Shown here: positions 25,719-38,026 of the stretch, in pieces
How positions within the stretch are numbered: the first letter of the stretch is position 1
Layout: each line of letters begins with the position of its first letter
Source: Camarhynchus parvulus
Taxonomy: Eukaryota; Chordata; Aves; Passeriformes; Thraupidae
DNA length: 64,000 nt
Direction: 5' to 3'
Assembly (NCBI RefSeq): GCF_901933205.1
Contig: NC_044572.1
Location: 24,204,501-24,268,500 of the forward strand
Notes under the pieces: model-generated
What the model was told of the DNA's origin: nothing
The model's database searches: none
The model's input: the letters and a program-made list of their open reading frames with translations, nothing else
Position numbers and translations under genes: made by a program

Positions 25719-27757
25719 CAAGTGAAAAATTGATGTTACAGGTATAAAGCTGTTGTTTCTGCAACAACCCATTAATGAAAATTTTCATTAACTTGCACAC
25801 GAAGTTCATTCAGAATAAATAAATCACATTTTCTTGATACAGGCTACTAACAGGTTTTTAAGGGCTTTTAAAATACAGTTCTCCATCACATGCGGCTATT
25901 TGGACCTTCTTGATCTCTGTTCAGATGAGGAGAACACTGAGCAGCTCATGCAGGGTTAATGAAGTCAATATAACTGGATTTCACATTTTGGACAAAATTT
26001 TGAGGGGGAAAATGCCTAATTTATGATTAGTTTTAATAAAAAATATTTAAGAAGTGCCAGAGCTTTTAGGGATATGTAAATTTCTTGACATCATACCAGC
26101 ACTAGTTTTTGCATGTGTTTATCTGTATCTTGAGGATGTCTTTCACGGACAAACTATATGTCCTTGGGGAGGGGGATAAGGTTGGAAATATTACAGACCA
26201 AACAAAAAACCCCATACAACAAAAAAATAACAAGATTGTTAATAGGTTATTGGTCTACATTACTGTAAATAGTTTTTTTGTTGTTCATTATCATTATCCA
26301 GCTTCAAAACCTTTTTATCCTCCAGACTAGGGTTTCACTACAAGAAATCTTTCAGAAAGAAGACTTCAGATGGCTATGAGATGTCAGAGTTCAAATATCT
26401 CATGGTATGGAATGAATGAGTGCTCACTTATAAGTCCCTTTAGGTGGTTATTTCTTCTTTATGCAGGAGTTTGTTTCATTGGTCACTTTCATGTTCAAAG
26501 TTCCCTTTATCCTTATCCTGATTCATTCTTTTTGAAAACATAAACTCATTTCTTGCTGGTTTAACCTTCACAACCCCCTTTATAAGTTCTTCTTTACATG
26601 TTCCCTTGCTTTGCCACAGTAGGAGAAGTGTGATTTCTGTAGCTGTGAGTATTTAGAACCTGATAAAGGTGCAGCAGCATCTTTGCCAAGCTGCTCACAG
26701 TCACTGCACCCCAAAAGAGCTCCTCCAACAGCAGCCTTTGCCTTCAATTACTTCAAATGCCTGGGGCTAATATAATATAATAGGCTTATAAAATACATCA
26801 ATACAAAGAGCTTCTCAGGGGGTCTGAGTAGCAGAAGATGTGTACAGTCATATCAGTCAGAAATTGTGGCATGAGAATAAAAAAGATCGCTGTGAAAACT
26901 GCCCATTAAACAAGATGATGCACTGGCTTTCCTAAAAGCCATAAGAAGTCTAAAATATGTCCTCAATAAATAGAAAGACAAATCTAGACTTCCAAAGGAG
27001 CAGTGCACAATATGTATTTCTTCTGCTACTTTCACAATTTGAACTGGGAAAGAAGAATACTCTTTTCCATAAAGTCATAGAAAAAAATATGGAAAAGAAA
27101 ATGATTTTTCCATAAGGAAATAAAATCGTAACTGAGATTCACACACATAAATGGGAAAAAGTTAATAATGAGTGGACACTGTTCAACCTAAAATATAGTG
27201 AAGCTAAGGACCTCCAGAAGTTTTTTGATTGCTTCTGTTTAAATTAGGAAAAGACAAGTAAAGCATGTTGTATGTGCATAGATATTCAGATATTCAATTG
27301 TACAGAATAGATTATTGACAGTATCTTATATTTCAAAGAGATTTTTTAAAACAGCCAGTTTTGTTACTATGGATTTGAGGGTTTGCTTGCAAAGGAACCA
27401 AAACAAAAGGAAGTCCTCTTTTAAACGTTAATCTTTCTATGTAACTTTGGGCACATTTTGAAGTGGAAAACCCATCCTTATACATTGTTTTTTGTCCTTT
27501 TTGCTAAAAAAAGGGTCTGAAAATTTTTATTAGCCCTATTTGAAAAAAAAATGATTCCCCTATTCATTAATATTCACTGTTGGCTATTAAAATTCATTTA
27601 TATTCATCCAACAACAATGTATTAATAAAATATCAAAATGAGGAAGCTTGGTGATGTCTCATCCTCAGCCACTGTCATGATTTCATCAAGACTCAGTAGA
27701 GACTGAAGCATCAGTTCACACAGAACTTGTAGCAGGGCAGGGTCCCGAGAGGAGAGA
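25719..27757. other. Non-coding stretch, no recognised element
   Basis: AT-rich unique sequence. All open frames are at most about 73 codons. No transposon signature was seen. Confidence 0.55.
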
Positions 27758-27790
27758 ACTGTGATCCAAGTGCTCTACTGTGATCCAAGT
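27758..27790. repeat. Short direct repeat, 14 bp at 19-bp spacing
   Basis: ACTGTGATCCAAGT occurs at 27758-27771 and again at 27777-27790, separated by GCTCT. It looks like a slippage duplication. Confidence 0.9.
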
Positions 27791-27880
27791 TAAGCTCTAT
27801 AACCAAAGGGGTGATAGTAGCATGGTCACTGCTTCGGATGCTAAGCCTGAAGCTTGACAGGAAAGTATCTCATTCAGGGG

Positions 27881-27915
27881 CTTCTTAACTGGTGAGCTTC
27901 TTCTTAACTGGTGAG
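27881..27915. repeat. Short direct repeat, 16 bp at 19-bp spacing
   Basis: CTTCTTAACTGGTGAG occurs at 27881-27896 and at 27900-27915, separated by CTT. It has the same 19-bp period as the repeat 120 bp upstream, but the sequence is unrelated. Confidence 0.9.
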
Positions 27916-30900
27916 CTGAAATTCTAATTACAACAGTCAACTACCAATGTTTTAAGAACTTTGTATAATTACCGGGTATAATCAAACGTTCCAGGCATGC
28001 CAGAAGCATTTGCTCAGACAAGAAAGTGAGAGAAACTTATAAGTGAACTTGTTTTTATTTATTTACAATGTCATCTTATTGCACGGAACAGGTTTTCCAA
28101 ATCCAAGAAAAATTATCAATATAGCTGCCACCAGGGATTCCTGTATGAGGTAGTTATTGATTGTGTTGTCTTTCTGTTGAATTAGTTGTAAAATTAAAGC
28201 CTGAATCTGGAAAGGATTTATGTATTTTGACACCAGTATCAGCTCTGAGGAGAAATGTTCATCCTCAGTTGATAGAGGAGGCCACTCTTCTCAGAACTGT
28301 TGCCATACAGTTTTGAGAGCTACTGCTATCAAAAGCCCCAAGTAACTTGTACTTCTTATTACTAGAAAGTCAATGAAGATCACTTTGTGTTCAGGCATTT
28401 TATGCTCATAGAGTGCAATTTTACTAACAGGGTGACCTTTTCAAATTGTGATGTTTATCCACCTTTTCATGTAGTGCATTTCATGGCTGGTTTTGTTTTT
28501 TTTTTTTTTCACAGAAACACAAAAAACCAAAAGCAAGATTCATTGAAGGATGTATATGAAATACAGAGTCCTGGAAAAAACATGTGCAAAATATGCAGCA
28601 AAAGACTGATGCCTCACGATATGAGCAGAGCATATGTCCATCCCCCATTGAATGGGATGATCATAAAAATTAAACAGCTTATAAGACTTACACCACTGCT
28701 GCCTCTGCTGTACAATATCCAGCCACTCTGTGGATGGTGAAGGTTCAATTTTACTTCATCATGAGAGAGTTCAGACCCAGCTTTTTCACCCTGCAGGGCA
28801 GTGTATTGGTCAGCCGGCTGTCGTCTATGAGTAGTCCTTCCCTTTCCACTGGGGTCACCAGTAGTGCAGAACATAAGGTGCACTGGGCCAGCAGGAGAAC
28901 ATGAAAGAGGGGACTGGATTCTGGAAATTAAAAATTAGGAAGTGAAGCAAGAGAGCCACATCAAAAATGAAATATGTCAGACAGGTTCTTGTATAAATTG
29001 TTATAAGGAAATTATCTCCATAACTCCCCTTAAGACAAATGATATGTAGCCACTCAGCCACATAATCTTGTAACAAATACTTTACTACAGATTCAGAGGA
29101 TCCTGATCTGTATGTGAGGTGCAATCTGGTAACACTTTCTGGATCTGACGCCACAGGAAACTTAGAGAGTGGGGCATTAGCTGTGCTTAGGGGTAGGCTG
29201 GAAGGTGGTATGACTGGGGGCATTTTGGAGAATAGGTCTAGAAAACTGGAGAGCCTTAGTTAGGGAGACATCCAAGGAGTTAATTTCATAGTTGCATGGT
29301 GTCTGTCTGGGATGACTATCTATTTTTCATGTGCCTTAAATTCCCCTTCAACCTTGTTCCAGACACTGGTGTGGAATAGACCCCCAAGACTTGTGTGTTT
29401 TAAGGTTTCAACATCACATCATGCAAGCCAGGACTGATAAATTCTTGCCACTATAATTTGCAAGGTTGTGCTTAATATTTCTGATTGCGTTCCTGACTGT
29501 GAAGTCGGGAGACATAGCAAGGAATTCAGATGTACTCTTCAGCCACCAGAGACACACTCGAGTGAATTACCAATCTCCCTAGACACCTGGAATGCAGATA
29601 AGGAATTTGTATGTACAGTCTGATCATCCACCAGAGCAAATCAAATCATTCCTCACTCTGCTATGGCAGGAGGATTTTAAAGCTCCTATTTTGAAACTCT
29701 TCTCTTGCTATTGGCATGGCTAGATCCTCCAGAGCACTAACAGCTGTGGTGCCTTTCAATAGCCTTTCCTTCCAAAAGGGAGAAATGACAATTCAGTGAC
29801 ACTGGGCTAAGCTGATAAAACATACAGGCATACATGACAGTCCAAAACCATACTTCAAAGCAGCAGCTGACTTACAATTCATGATATAAAACCCAGAAGC
29901 TTGGCTGTGTGAGATTTCTGATTGTTGTGGATTTGGTCAGGTCTTCCAGATTTGGGCCAGCACTATGCCAGGCTGGGACACCCAGCTTTCAGTAAAAGGA
30001 GCACTGCAGCAACATTAACATGTACATAAGAGATATCATGTTCCTCTAGGGCTGGCAGGATCCTGCTCTCCTCTCACTTTGAGTGATAGCGGTTGGGATT
30101 GCCAGGAGCTTTCTCTGCCTCCAGCAGCAGCCTGGTTCTTTGCTGGGATTTTCTCCCAGCTGGGCCAGAGCACACCTGCAGCACACCAGGCTGTCCTCAG
30201 ACACCACCCTTGAGTCCTGCAGACGTTGTACTTCTGTGTTTATAGAGAAGCAAATCCTGGGGATGGCTAAAGCTATCTCCAGCAAGCACATAGTACTAGA
30301 AAGGGATGTTCTAGAAGTCCCTTTCCTGTGCATGGCTGTTAGTCTAGATGAAGGAAGAAGCACTGGAAAACAGCTGGCCAAAGAGGGGAAAAGCACATAC
30401 TGAGAAAGTGGTGAAAATCTCCCCAGTGTGCTAAGCTTCAGAGTCTGTTGTTTCTGGTGAAACAAATAAGCTCCCATCACCAAGAAACTGCTGGGTCTGC
30501 ACAAGGCCACAAGCACACATTAGTGTCAACAGAGACTTGTTTGCATCCACAAGGGCAATGGCTGCTCTGTGCAAACAAAGCCTGCAGGATGATGCACATA
30601 TATGATAGAAAAAAGCATCCTCTGAAAGGCTTTCCAAAATCTGACCTCAAAGCCACTAGTGTGTCAGTCCAGTCTGCCTCCTCTGAATATAGAGCTGGAG
30701 CTGTCTCCCAGCTCTCACTCCAGCTGGGCAACAACAACAAATGTATGATTGAATTAGATCACCTCCACACTCTCTCCTTGAAAAAGGAGTTTTCAACGGG
30801 AGAATGAGTTGTCCAAAGTTCCATGTTCGCTCAAAAAATAGAATGATGAGAACTGCTCACTGTTATTACACCTTGCCTTATTGGTCCCCTTTTTTATTAT

Positions 30901-33900
30901 AGAATACCTCTTGATCCCAACATTTCTTTTTTAACTTTCCATCAGATTTGGCATCCTACAACTTTATTGCTGCATCACAAGTGAAGGATCATGCAGTTGA
31001 GGTTGTGGACAGTCTACTTTGCTTTGAAAGGATAAAACTTACAGCTTTTTTTTTCACTATTTTCTTATACGATCTTTATGTTTCCTATTACTGATGTGTT
31101 CTATGGCAAGGTCAGAACATTTTGTAGGCTACAAGTCATGTTTGAGAACAAGAGAGAGAAGAAAACAGCAGTAGTGCTTTCCTTATACCTTAAAGAACTT
31201 AATTTCTGCTAAAACTCTGGCAAGACCCAGGGGTGAAATTGAATGAGACACAATTAACAAATAACCTTAGTAAGCATTTTTCATTTACCTTTCAAGTAGC
31301 CATTAAAGCAGTTCACACAAAAGTTCCTTTTAGTATTCCCTTAAATTACCCAGATTTTTTCTGCTCTACTCCTAGCCCTGAGGTTTGAAAGGGTTTTTAC
31401 AAACCTATGCAAGGAGGGTCAGTTTTAACACTCTCTTTGTCGTTTTGCAGGTCCTTGTATTTGCAAAGAATAAACCAACAACTGGCAAACATGCAAAGAC
31501 GATTCGTCTTCCACTCTGGATAAATCACTTGAAACTAAAGAGTGTGTCTTTGGCTTCCTTTTTTTAAAAGATCTTATGCTAGCTTTTCTTTTCAAGTGTG
31601 TTTTGAAGAGGAGGCCATCATCAGGGAGTTCTGTGTGAGTTTATTTTATGTTTGTTTATCAGATGTTTTCTGTAAGAAACTGCTAATTAATTGCTGATTG
31701 ATAAAAATTAAATAGGCAGCTAGAATTCCCTGAAGCAGCAAGCAGCAGCTGAATCCAGTGCTTTGGGGAAGAAGCTTTTCTAGGGACTGCAGGTCTAATG
31801 AATACATTGACACAGCAGGTCAATTGCCTCTGCTCATGTGGAATTTTGTTCATTGCTCTAACACTGCCTAAACTCTGTGGACACAGATGCCTCTCTATAT
31901 ATTGTTAAACTCTGATGTTTCTGTTCTTATCCACTCCAGTATTTTGCCTCTGAATATGTCAGCATTTTGATGAAAAATTTGATTTCTGTGCGATTTGTTT
32001 TGGTGGCATAATTTTGATTATTTGGTCCCATTTACCAAATGGGGCTAATGGCCCATTAAAAATGGGCCCAGCCAGATAAAATGGCTGATCTTGATACTGT
32101 GACAAAAGATCTTCCAGAGGTACAAAGTTCACCTATTAATAAAAGGACTTGGTTTGTGTTGTTTGGTTTTTTTAGTCCTCTTTCCCTCTTCAGTAGAATA
32201 AAATTACAGGAAGCCACTCCTTTGAGTGGTACTCCAGAGGGACAGAAACCTTTACAAGAACAGCTGTTCCTTTAGTGCAGAAACCTCTGCCAAATAACAC
32301 CATGAGCTCGAGCTCTTTCTTTTTGGCTTAATAGGAATTAAATCAGTGCCATGCCAAATTGTCACAGGTTCATCAGCTGTCCTGAAAAGAAATTCTCTTA
32401 CTAAGTGTCCATTTTCTGTTTGCAGGAAGTATTTTGGTTTTAAGGAAAAAAATGGGAGGCATCGTTACCCTAAAACCTGTTCAGCTTTTTATCCTAAATC
32501 CTATACACCTTTAAAAAATATACTAGAGGCACTTTTCTCCTCATCTACTTTAAGATTTAAATTCCAAGAGGACCTAATCATGTGCTGAAGCCATGAAGGT
32601 ACTTTGAATAAAGATGTAATTATGTATGTATTACATATATTATGTTCTGATAGGATCAGGGCCAAAGTGTATGTGTTCCCTTCCAGATTTTTAAATGAAA
32701 ATGGATAAATGAAGGAATGATAAGGCATGACACTTCTTTGGAGGTGTATGGGTGATTATTTTTCCAATTTGCTAACTGGTAAAAAGAATAATTCCTGAAG
32801 ATCTGACCTGAAAAAAAACCTATTAAACTTTAACTCTTTAAATGGAAAAGTAAACTGTCTCTTACCTTCTTTTTTTTTTTTTTTTGGTTTTCAAATTTAG
32901 GCAAATCACTTTGTCAAAATGTCATGTCAAGAGAGTAAAAGAAAAAAATTCAATAAATGTTAAGAAATGCACCTCAATTGCATTATAAAGTTATTTTTCT
33001 TGTTGACAAAAGATCAAAATGTAGCATGAATTTATGAATAATTTTCATAAGAGAGTATGTGCATTACTTTTGAAAAAAAGTAGTGAAATAAAATCTTTAC
33101 TTCAAGATCCAGCTTTATTTTAAACCTACTTAAAATTAATTTTTATTTTATGTTTAGGGTTTTTTGGTTTTCTTTCTTGTTTTAGAGCAAAAAATAGAAG
33201 CATGGAAAAGAATACAATGGGGATATACCTTTTCTTATCACTGCATGTATTTTTTACAGACTAATTATTCACTAAAGCTTGCCAGATATATTTCCCAGAA
33301 AGTAAAATAAATAATAAAGCTAATCAAGACTTTCTGTGGGGGAGCACACAGCCAGGTACACTTCATTTAGATCTAGAATCTACCATTTGCATCCCAAAAT
33401 GCATTTACCTACCTATCTAAGCATTGAAGCTCAGCTGGTGCAGAGGAACTGCCCAACAAAGAGGGAGGAAGAGCCAGAGGTGGGAAGGGCTGGATTGAGG
33501 ATGACTTTAGAGTGTCCATATTTTGCCTTTCCTTGGGAAAATAATAGACTTTTCAAAGTTCATTTCTTTCTGGTAGGAGACTTGTAGCTCTTGGTCTCAG
33601 AACATCTTTTTCTCTCATCGGGCTGGTCCTCAAGGAGGATGACAATGCATTACTGAAGGTTTATTAGCTCAAGCAACAGTGAACCAGAATGTTTTTGGTG
33701 GGAAATATATTCATCAATATGATGAAATTATGGGACTTTCTTCAGTTTGCTCCAAAGAACAAGCAAAAGATGACATGCCCAAATTTCAGAATCTGAGACT
33801 CCTTGTACAAAAGAGCTACTGTGGTTTTGTTTGGCTGGGGTTTTTGTTTCTAGTAATTTTTTTTTTCAAAACATAGAGAAGTTGCAGAGAAAATTACCAT

Positions 33901-36900
33901 TTTAGAAATTGCACTGTGCATGGTCATTGTGGTCTTTAACTTCAGGACTTTTTTTGTGCTGCCCAGTGTAGAGTTGGTTTGGGAATGAATCAGGAGCTCA
34001 ATTTGTTTTAGTACACAGACACTGAGCTGAGGATCAGGCAGGTACTAAAGGGAAAGGAGTCACCATATGCAGAGAACACTGTCCCAGAAACTGGGGCCAA
34101 GTTCTAATTTACCCACTGATGGTTTGTGTAGTCCTGGACAGATCAGTTAAATCAAAGTTTTCACAGGTGGTCTTAGGGATGTTTTCTTTTTACCCATTTT
34201 CCAGCTGTCTGTCTTGGGGGCTCTGGTTTATAAAAGCATAAATAGCAACCACAGCTGGAGTCTCTGCAATTTGTCTTATCTTGAACACATATTTCTAAAT
34301 AGCACAAAGCTCTCTGGAAATTCAGACCCTACTTCTTCAAACAGGACATTCAAATTAATAAATATTTATCCTTACTCCTCTGTGCCTAAATTCCCCCTTT
34401 TATTTTGGGAATTATACCTTCTGTCCCTGTTCTCCCTGCCAGCTCACACACAGAAGGAAAGGAATCATCCTGTTGTGACAACAGGGCTCAAATCACACCT
34501 GCAAAATGCAAAACATATGTTTTACATGCAAAGGAGTTCCTGGCCCTCCCTGTCTTAAAAGACTACAGTTGTTAACCAGGACAGAAATTTGGAAAAGTCC
34601 AGGTCTTCAGGCTGTAGGGGTGGCTGTCCTGGCAGGTGCCAGGGGTGATAGCTTGAGACTGTTGAAATTAGAGCAAATTTAGACTTTTGCCTGGGTTCAG
34701 AGAACGGATTTCTTTCTGAGGATTTTAATTCTTTAGTGACACGGGTTGATGAGTTGCTGTTGGATACACTCTTTAAATCAAATCTTTGATTGTGAGTGGT
34801 GTAAATGACACTGGCTGCAATGGTTCAGGGAGTAGAGATTTTAAGCTGCCTCTGGAAAACCTTTGGTGTAATGTCTTATTTCATCACCTTCTGCTGTAAA
34901 CCTGTGTATTGTTGCAAGGATCATGTAACAAACAGAAAAGGAGTCATTCTGCTGTCCTTACCAAAGTTGTATGGCACTTCACTCTGAGGATTTAATTATT
35001 TTCAGTGTGGAGAAGAGGACTAAATCAGGCTCTAGAGAAATACTTTACATGTTTTAGAAGAGAATGATTGCATGTCTATTTTGTTTAATGAGCGTACTTT
35101 GCAAAGATGGGTTGGAAATACTTTATCGACCTCACTGGAGGTGAAAATCACTGGCTAATTTGCAGAACAGGTGTTTGGGCAAGAGCCATGTGATGAGCAA
35201 CTTTTTTCTTCATAAAGCTGAAGCTAGTAAAGAGGATTCAAGTTTTACAGAAGTTGCCTCCTTTGTGTTGTGATGTTGCTCTGATTTAGACTACTCACCT
35301 GTCAGGGTATATATGACTTGTCTTCTCTCATCCTATACTTCTACTTTGCAAAATAGCTACCGTTTCAGTCTGCAAAGTTAATATCTAATAGCTTGTCTTA
35401 CCCTCTGCTAATATACAGTACTTTACAAGTAGTGCTGAGAGCAAGGAAGGGACCACATCACTTCAGTCAACGCAGACAGGGAAAATAAATTCTGTTGTTG
35501 CCAAGCATCAAATGAAGAGAAGCAAAAAATAGCTGACAGCAGAATGGAGAAAAACATGTTATCTGTTTCATTACAAGCTCCAGTATCAGAAATATAAAAA
35601 AATACACTTTTCTCCCTCTGAAGCATGATGGTTGACTCTGCATATTAGGTGTATCTATCTCCCTAAAGATTTTGCAAAGGCTTTTTGCAAAACCCAAATA
35701 AAAATGGTACAGATCTAGGATCACTTTAAATGCGCTATTAAAACTTGTATAATTTTTTTCTGGCCAGAAGACAACATCTTTGTCTTGACTCTGTAACAGA
35801 CAAAGGTTGATTTTGTAAGATCAGATTTACTTGGTAACCAAGTTTTATTTTTACCTGAACTACATTATCCAGAAAGTATTCAAACATACCTTGAGTTTGC
35901 CATATGTGATAAGGGGATCATGATGCTCTGATATAATTAGTAAGTGATTGCAAATTAGAGGCCTGCAGGTGTATTTGTGCGTCATATTCACATGCCTCTT
36001 GTATTCTACTTTAGTCTTAACCCCCAGATATTCTTGTTTATATGATTGTGTCCTTTTCTGTATGTTTTGACATGAAGTGAAAGCTTCCTTTGCCAAAGGC
36101 TCTTGAATGCAGAAAAACCCACTCGCTAAAGCCTTGTCATTGCATCCAATATGGGTGGTATGATTTCAGTTTTCTTCTCCTTGTTCTCCAGACCTCTGGT
36201 GGGATTCTGGTGCCCTGCTCTCTCGTCTTCACTGTGGCCTTTCTTGCACAGAATTCTGGCAGCAGTGCTGGAGTGCGTCCTCCACAGATTGCGTGTGCTG
36301 CAGTGAGAACCCATACCTGAGTATAAGTAAGTGCAGATCTGCAGAACCTGCAGGATGTGTGAGGCAGGAGGAGAGAGGGTGAGTGGGCAGCTGTCTTGTG
36401 TGTCTTGTGTCTTCCAGGGGGAAGATAGAAACAGGTGAACAGAAGTAGAAGGCTTTGGCTGTAGCAGGTCATTCTCCGATGGCAACTTGTCTTCCCAAGA
36501 AATAATTGAAGGGATGCAAGGTTAGAGCCATTCATCCTCAGGTTTGGTCTAGGTAGTTATATGGGCACATTTAAAAGGTCATACGAGAAGAGAAATGGCA
36601 GATTTCAAAACTCTCCTTTCCATTCCAAGATGCAGCAATTCCACTCACCTTTGCTTATGTTGCCCACTGTAAATAAGCAATGTTGATGCTAACTTTTGGA
36701 CCACATCTCATACTTGGATCATGTTCTGGACTGGGACCATCTGTAGTTTCTATTAGTGAAATATGTGGTTTATGCTGCAATTTTTTTAGAAGTACAGTCT
36801 TCAACACGTGATATGGATCCTTGTGTCACAGAACTCCTTGGAGCATACCATGTTTGGGATGTTTAATATGCCATAGATTTTATCCTGATGCTTGATGTTC

Positions 36901-37560
36901 TGTTTACAATCAGTTCATGACCATCAAAGCATTTAACAAAAACATATTCAGATTTTCCAATTTTACACTTTGTGAAATTGTTCTTCATAGGCTTCAGATA
37001 TACTGCATCTGCTCCCTGCAGTTTTACCATGTAGAGATCTGCTAATAAAATGTTATTGTTGATAGTTCAGTCACAATATAAAATTCTTACAGCTGTTAAC
37101 CATTTAAAGATGTTTAATTGGTTTTTAATGAGCATTTTGGTACTTAACTTTTAATAGGATATTGTGAAATTTGTTATCTTGTAAAAAAACCTGAAATAAC
37201 AAGTTTTAATTGTGGATGCCTTGGATACTAGAAGTTTCATCAGTGCTTCTGTGCAGCTACTGGCTTATTCTTTTAGGAGTACTGCTAAGAAAGTTTTCTA
37301 GGAAAAAAACCCAAAACCACAGCCACAACAAAATTCAAAATATTAGCAGTAGAATATCTGATAAAACCCCCAAACCTGCAATAGTACCAGAAGCAACAAA
37401 AAAGGTTGTATCTAAAACTTAGATTGGCAAGACAATGTTATGTGCCCTTAAGTGTACTCAGGCAATCAAACTTGGCCGCAGGATTTTGTCTTGTTAATAT
37501 ATCTAACCAGTAAAGAAAAAGGCCAAAAATCTTGCTTTGAGTTCTGTAGCTGCCTGCATG
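27916..37560. other. Long non-coding stretch, several unrecognised open frames
   Basis: No gene can be supported. Longer frames are 28387-28740 (plus, 117 codons), 28855-29223 (minus, 122), 30046-30516 (minus, 156, the longest in the window), 30448-30807 (plus, 119) and 36137-36535 (minus, 132). Each overlaps other frames on the opposite strand. I see no catalytic motif, signal peptide or zinc-finger pattern, and no conserved splice boundaries. The parts at 30.05-30.75 kb and 36.1-36.5 kb are richer in G+C than their surroundings, which alone lengthens chance frames. A T-run lies near 32870-32885. Confidence 0.5.
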
Positions 37561-37994
37561 ATGTCAGCACTTTAAAACTGCTCAGGGCCAGCACCACCAT
37601 CCTGTTGCTGGGCTGTCCCTCATCCACCAGCACACGTGGCACACGTGAGACCAGCCCAGCCCTGCTCTGAGCCTGTTGGCACCTCTGAGGGCAGCTGGGG
37701 CTCGGCTGCTGGGACCGCCAGCTGGAGCCAGCTTCTTCCTCCTGGCTTTTGTCCCAGCCCATTGCTGTGTTGTTCAGGTAATAATGCCACATTTTCTGTG
37801 TCCCTTTCTGCTGCAGCCTGCACATCCATTTCAGGTAAACCATCTGAAGAGCTCTTATTGGTTATCTACCTTCTGCCCAGGTGGTTGTAGGCTGAGAGAT
37901 GTGGTGGAATCCTGCATCCATTGTTTTTCATCCTGGTGGAATTCAGAATCATTATTTTTCTAGCAAAAGGTTTTTCTTTGTATTCTAGTTCTGC
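37561..37994. other. Locally GC-rich unclassified segment
   Basis: The sequence at 37580-37760 is clearly richer in G+C than its neighbours and includes two CACGTG hexamers (37633-37638 and 37642-37647). Minus-strand open frames of 125 and 69 codons and plus-strand frames of 84 and 95 codons overlap here, so none is credible by itself. It may be an old retroviral fragment ending at the hairpin at 37995-38026, but I cannot assign a family. Confidence 0.35.
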
Positions 37995-38026
37995 CCAGGA
38001 CAGGGTTACTTTTAACCCTGTTCTGG
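37995..38026. repeat. 14-bp hairpin with one mismatch, 4-nt loop
   Basis: CCAGGACAGGGTTA at 37995-38008 pairs with TAACCCTGTTCTGG at 38013-38026 apart from one position, with CTTT as the loop. Read on the minus strand, the sequence around 38041 back to 37991 (TGCCCTGGTTCCAGCCAGAA onward) resembles the opening of bird LTRs that begin TGTCCTGGTT. The hairpin may therefore be the edge of a decayed minus-strand LTR. Confidence 0.7.

Noticed and set aside
28387..29223. Cluster of 89-122-codon frames on both strands as a gene or transposase relic
   Set aside because: The frames conflict with each other, contain low-information poly-Phe or poly-Ser stretches, and show no transposase or polymerase motif.
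30046..30516. Longest open frame (156 codons, minus strand) as a protein-coding gene
   Set aside because: It overlaps opposite-strand frames of similar length in a G+C-richer patch and has no recognisable domain, no conserved start context and no splice structure. It is best explained by local base composition.
36126..36535. Overlapping 119- and 132-codon minus-strand frames as a gene
   Set aside because: They are two phases of the same bases with no domain similarity. One phase includes TAAHAICGG, which faintly resembles a protease active-site string (TAAHC), but the expected Cys and surrounding residues are absent.
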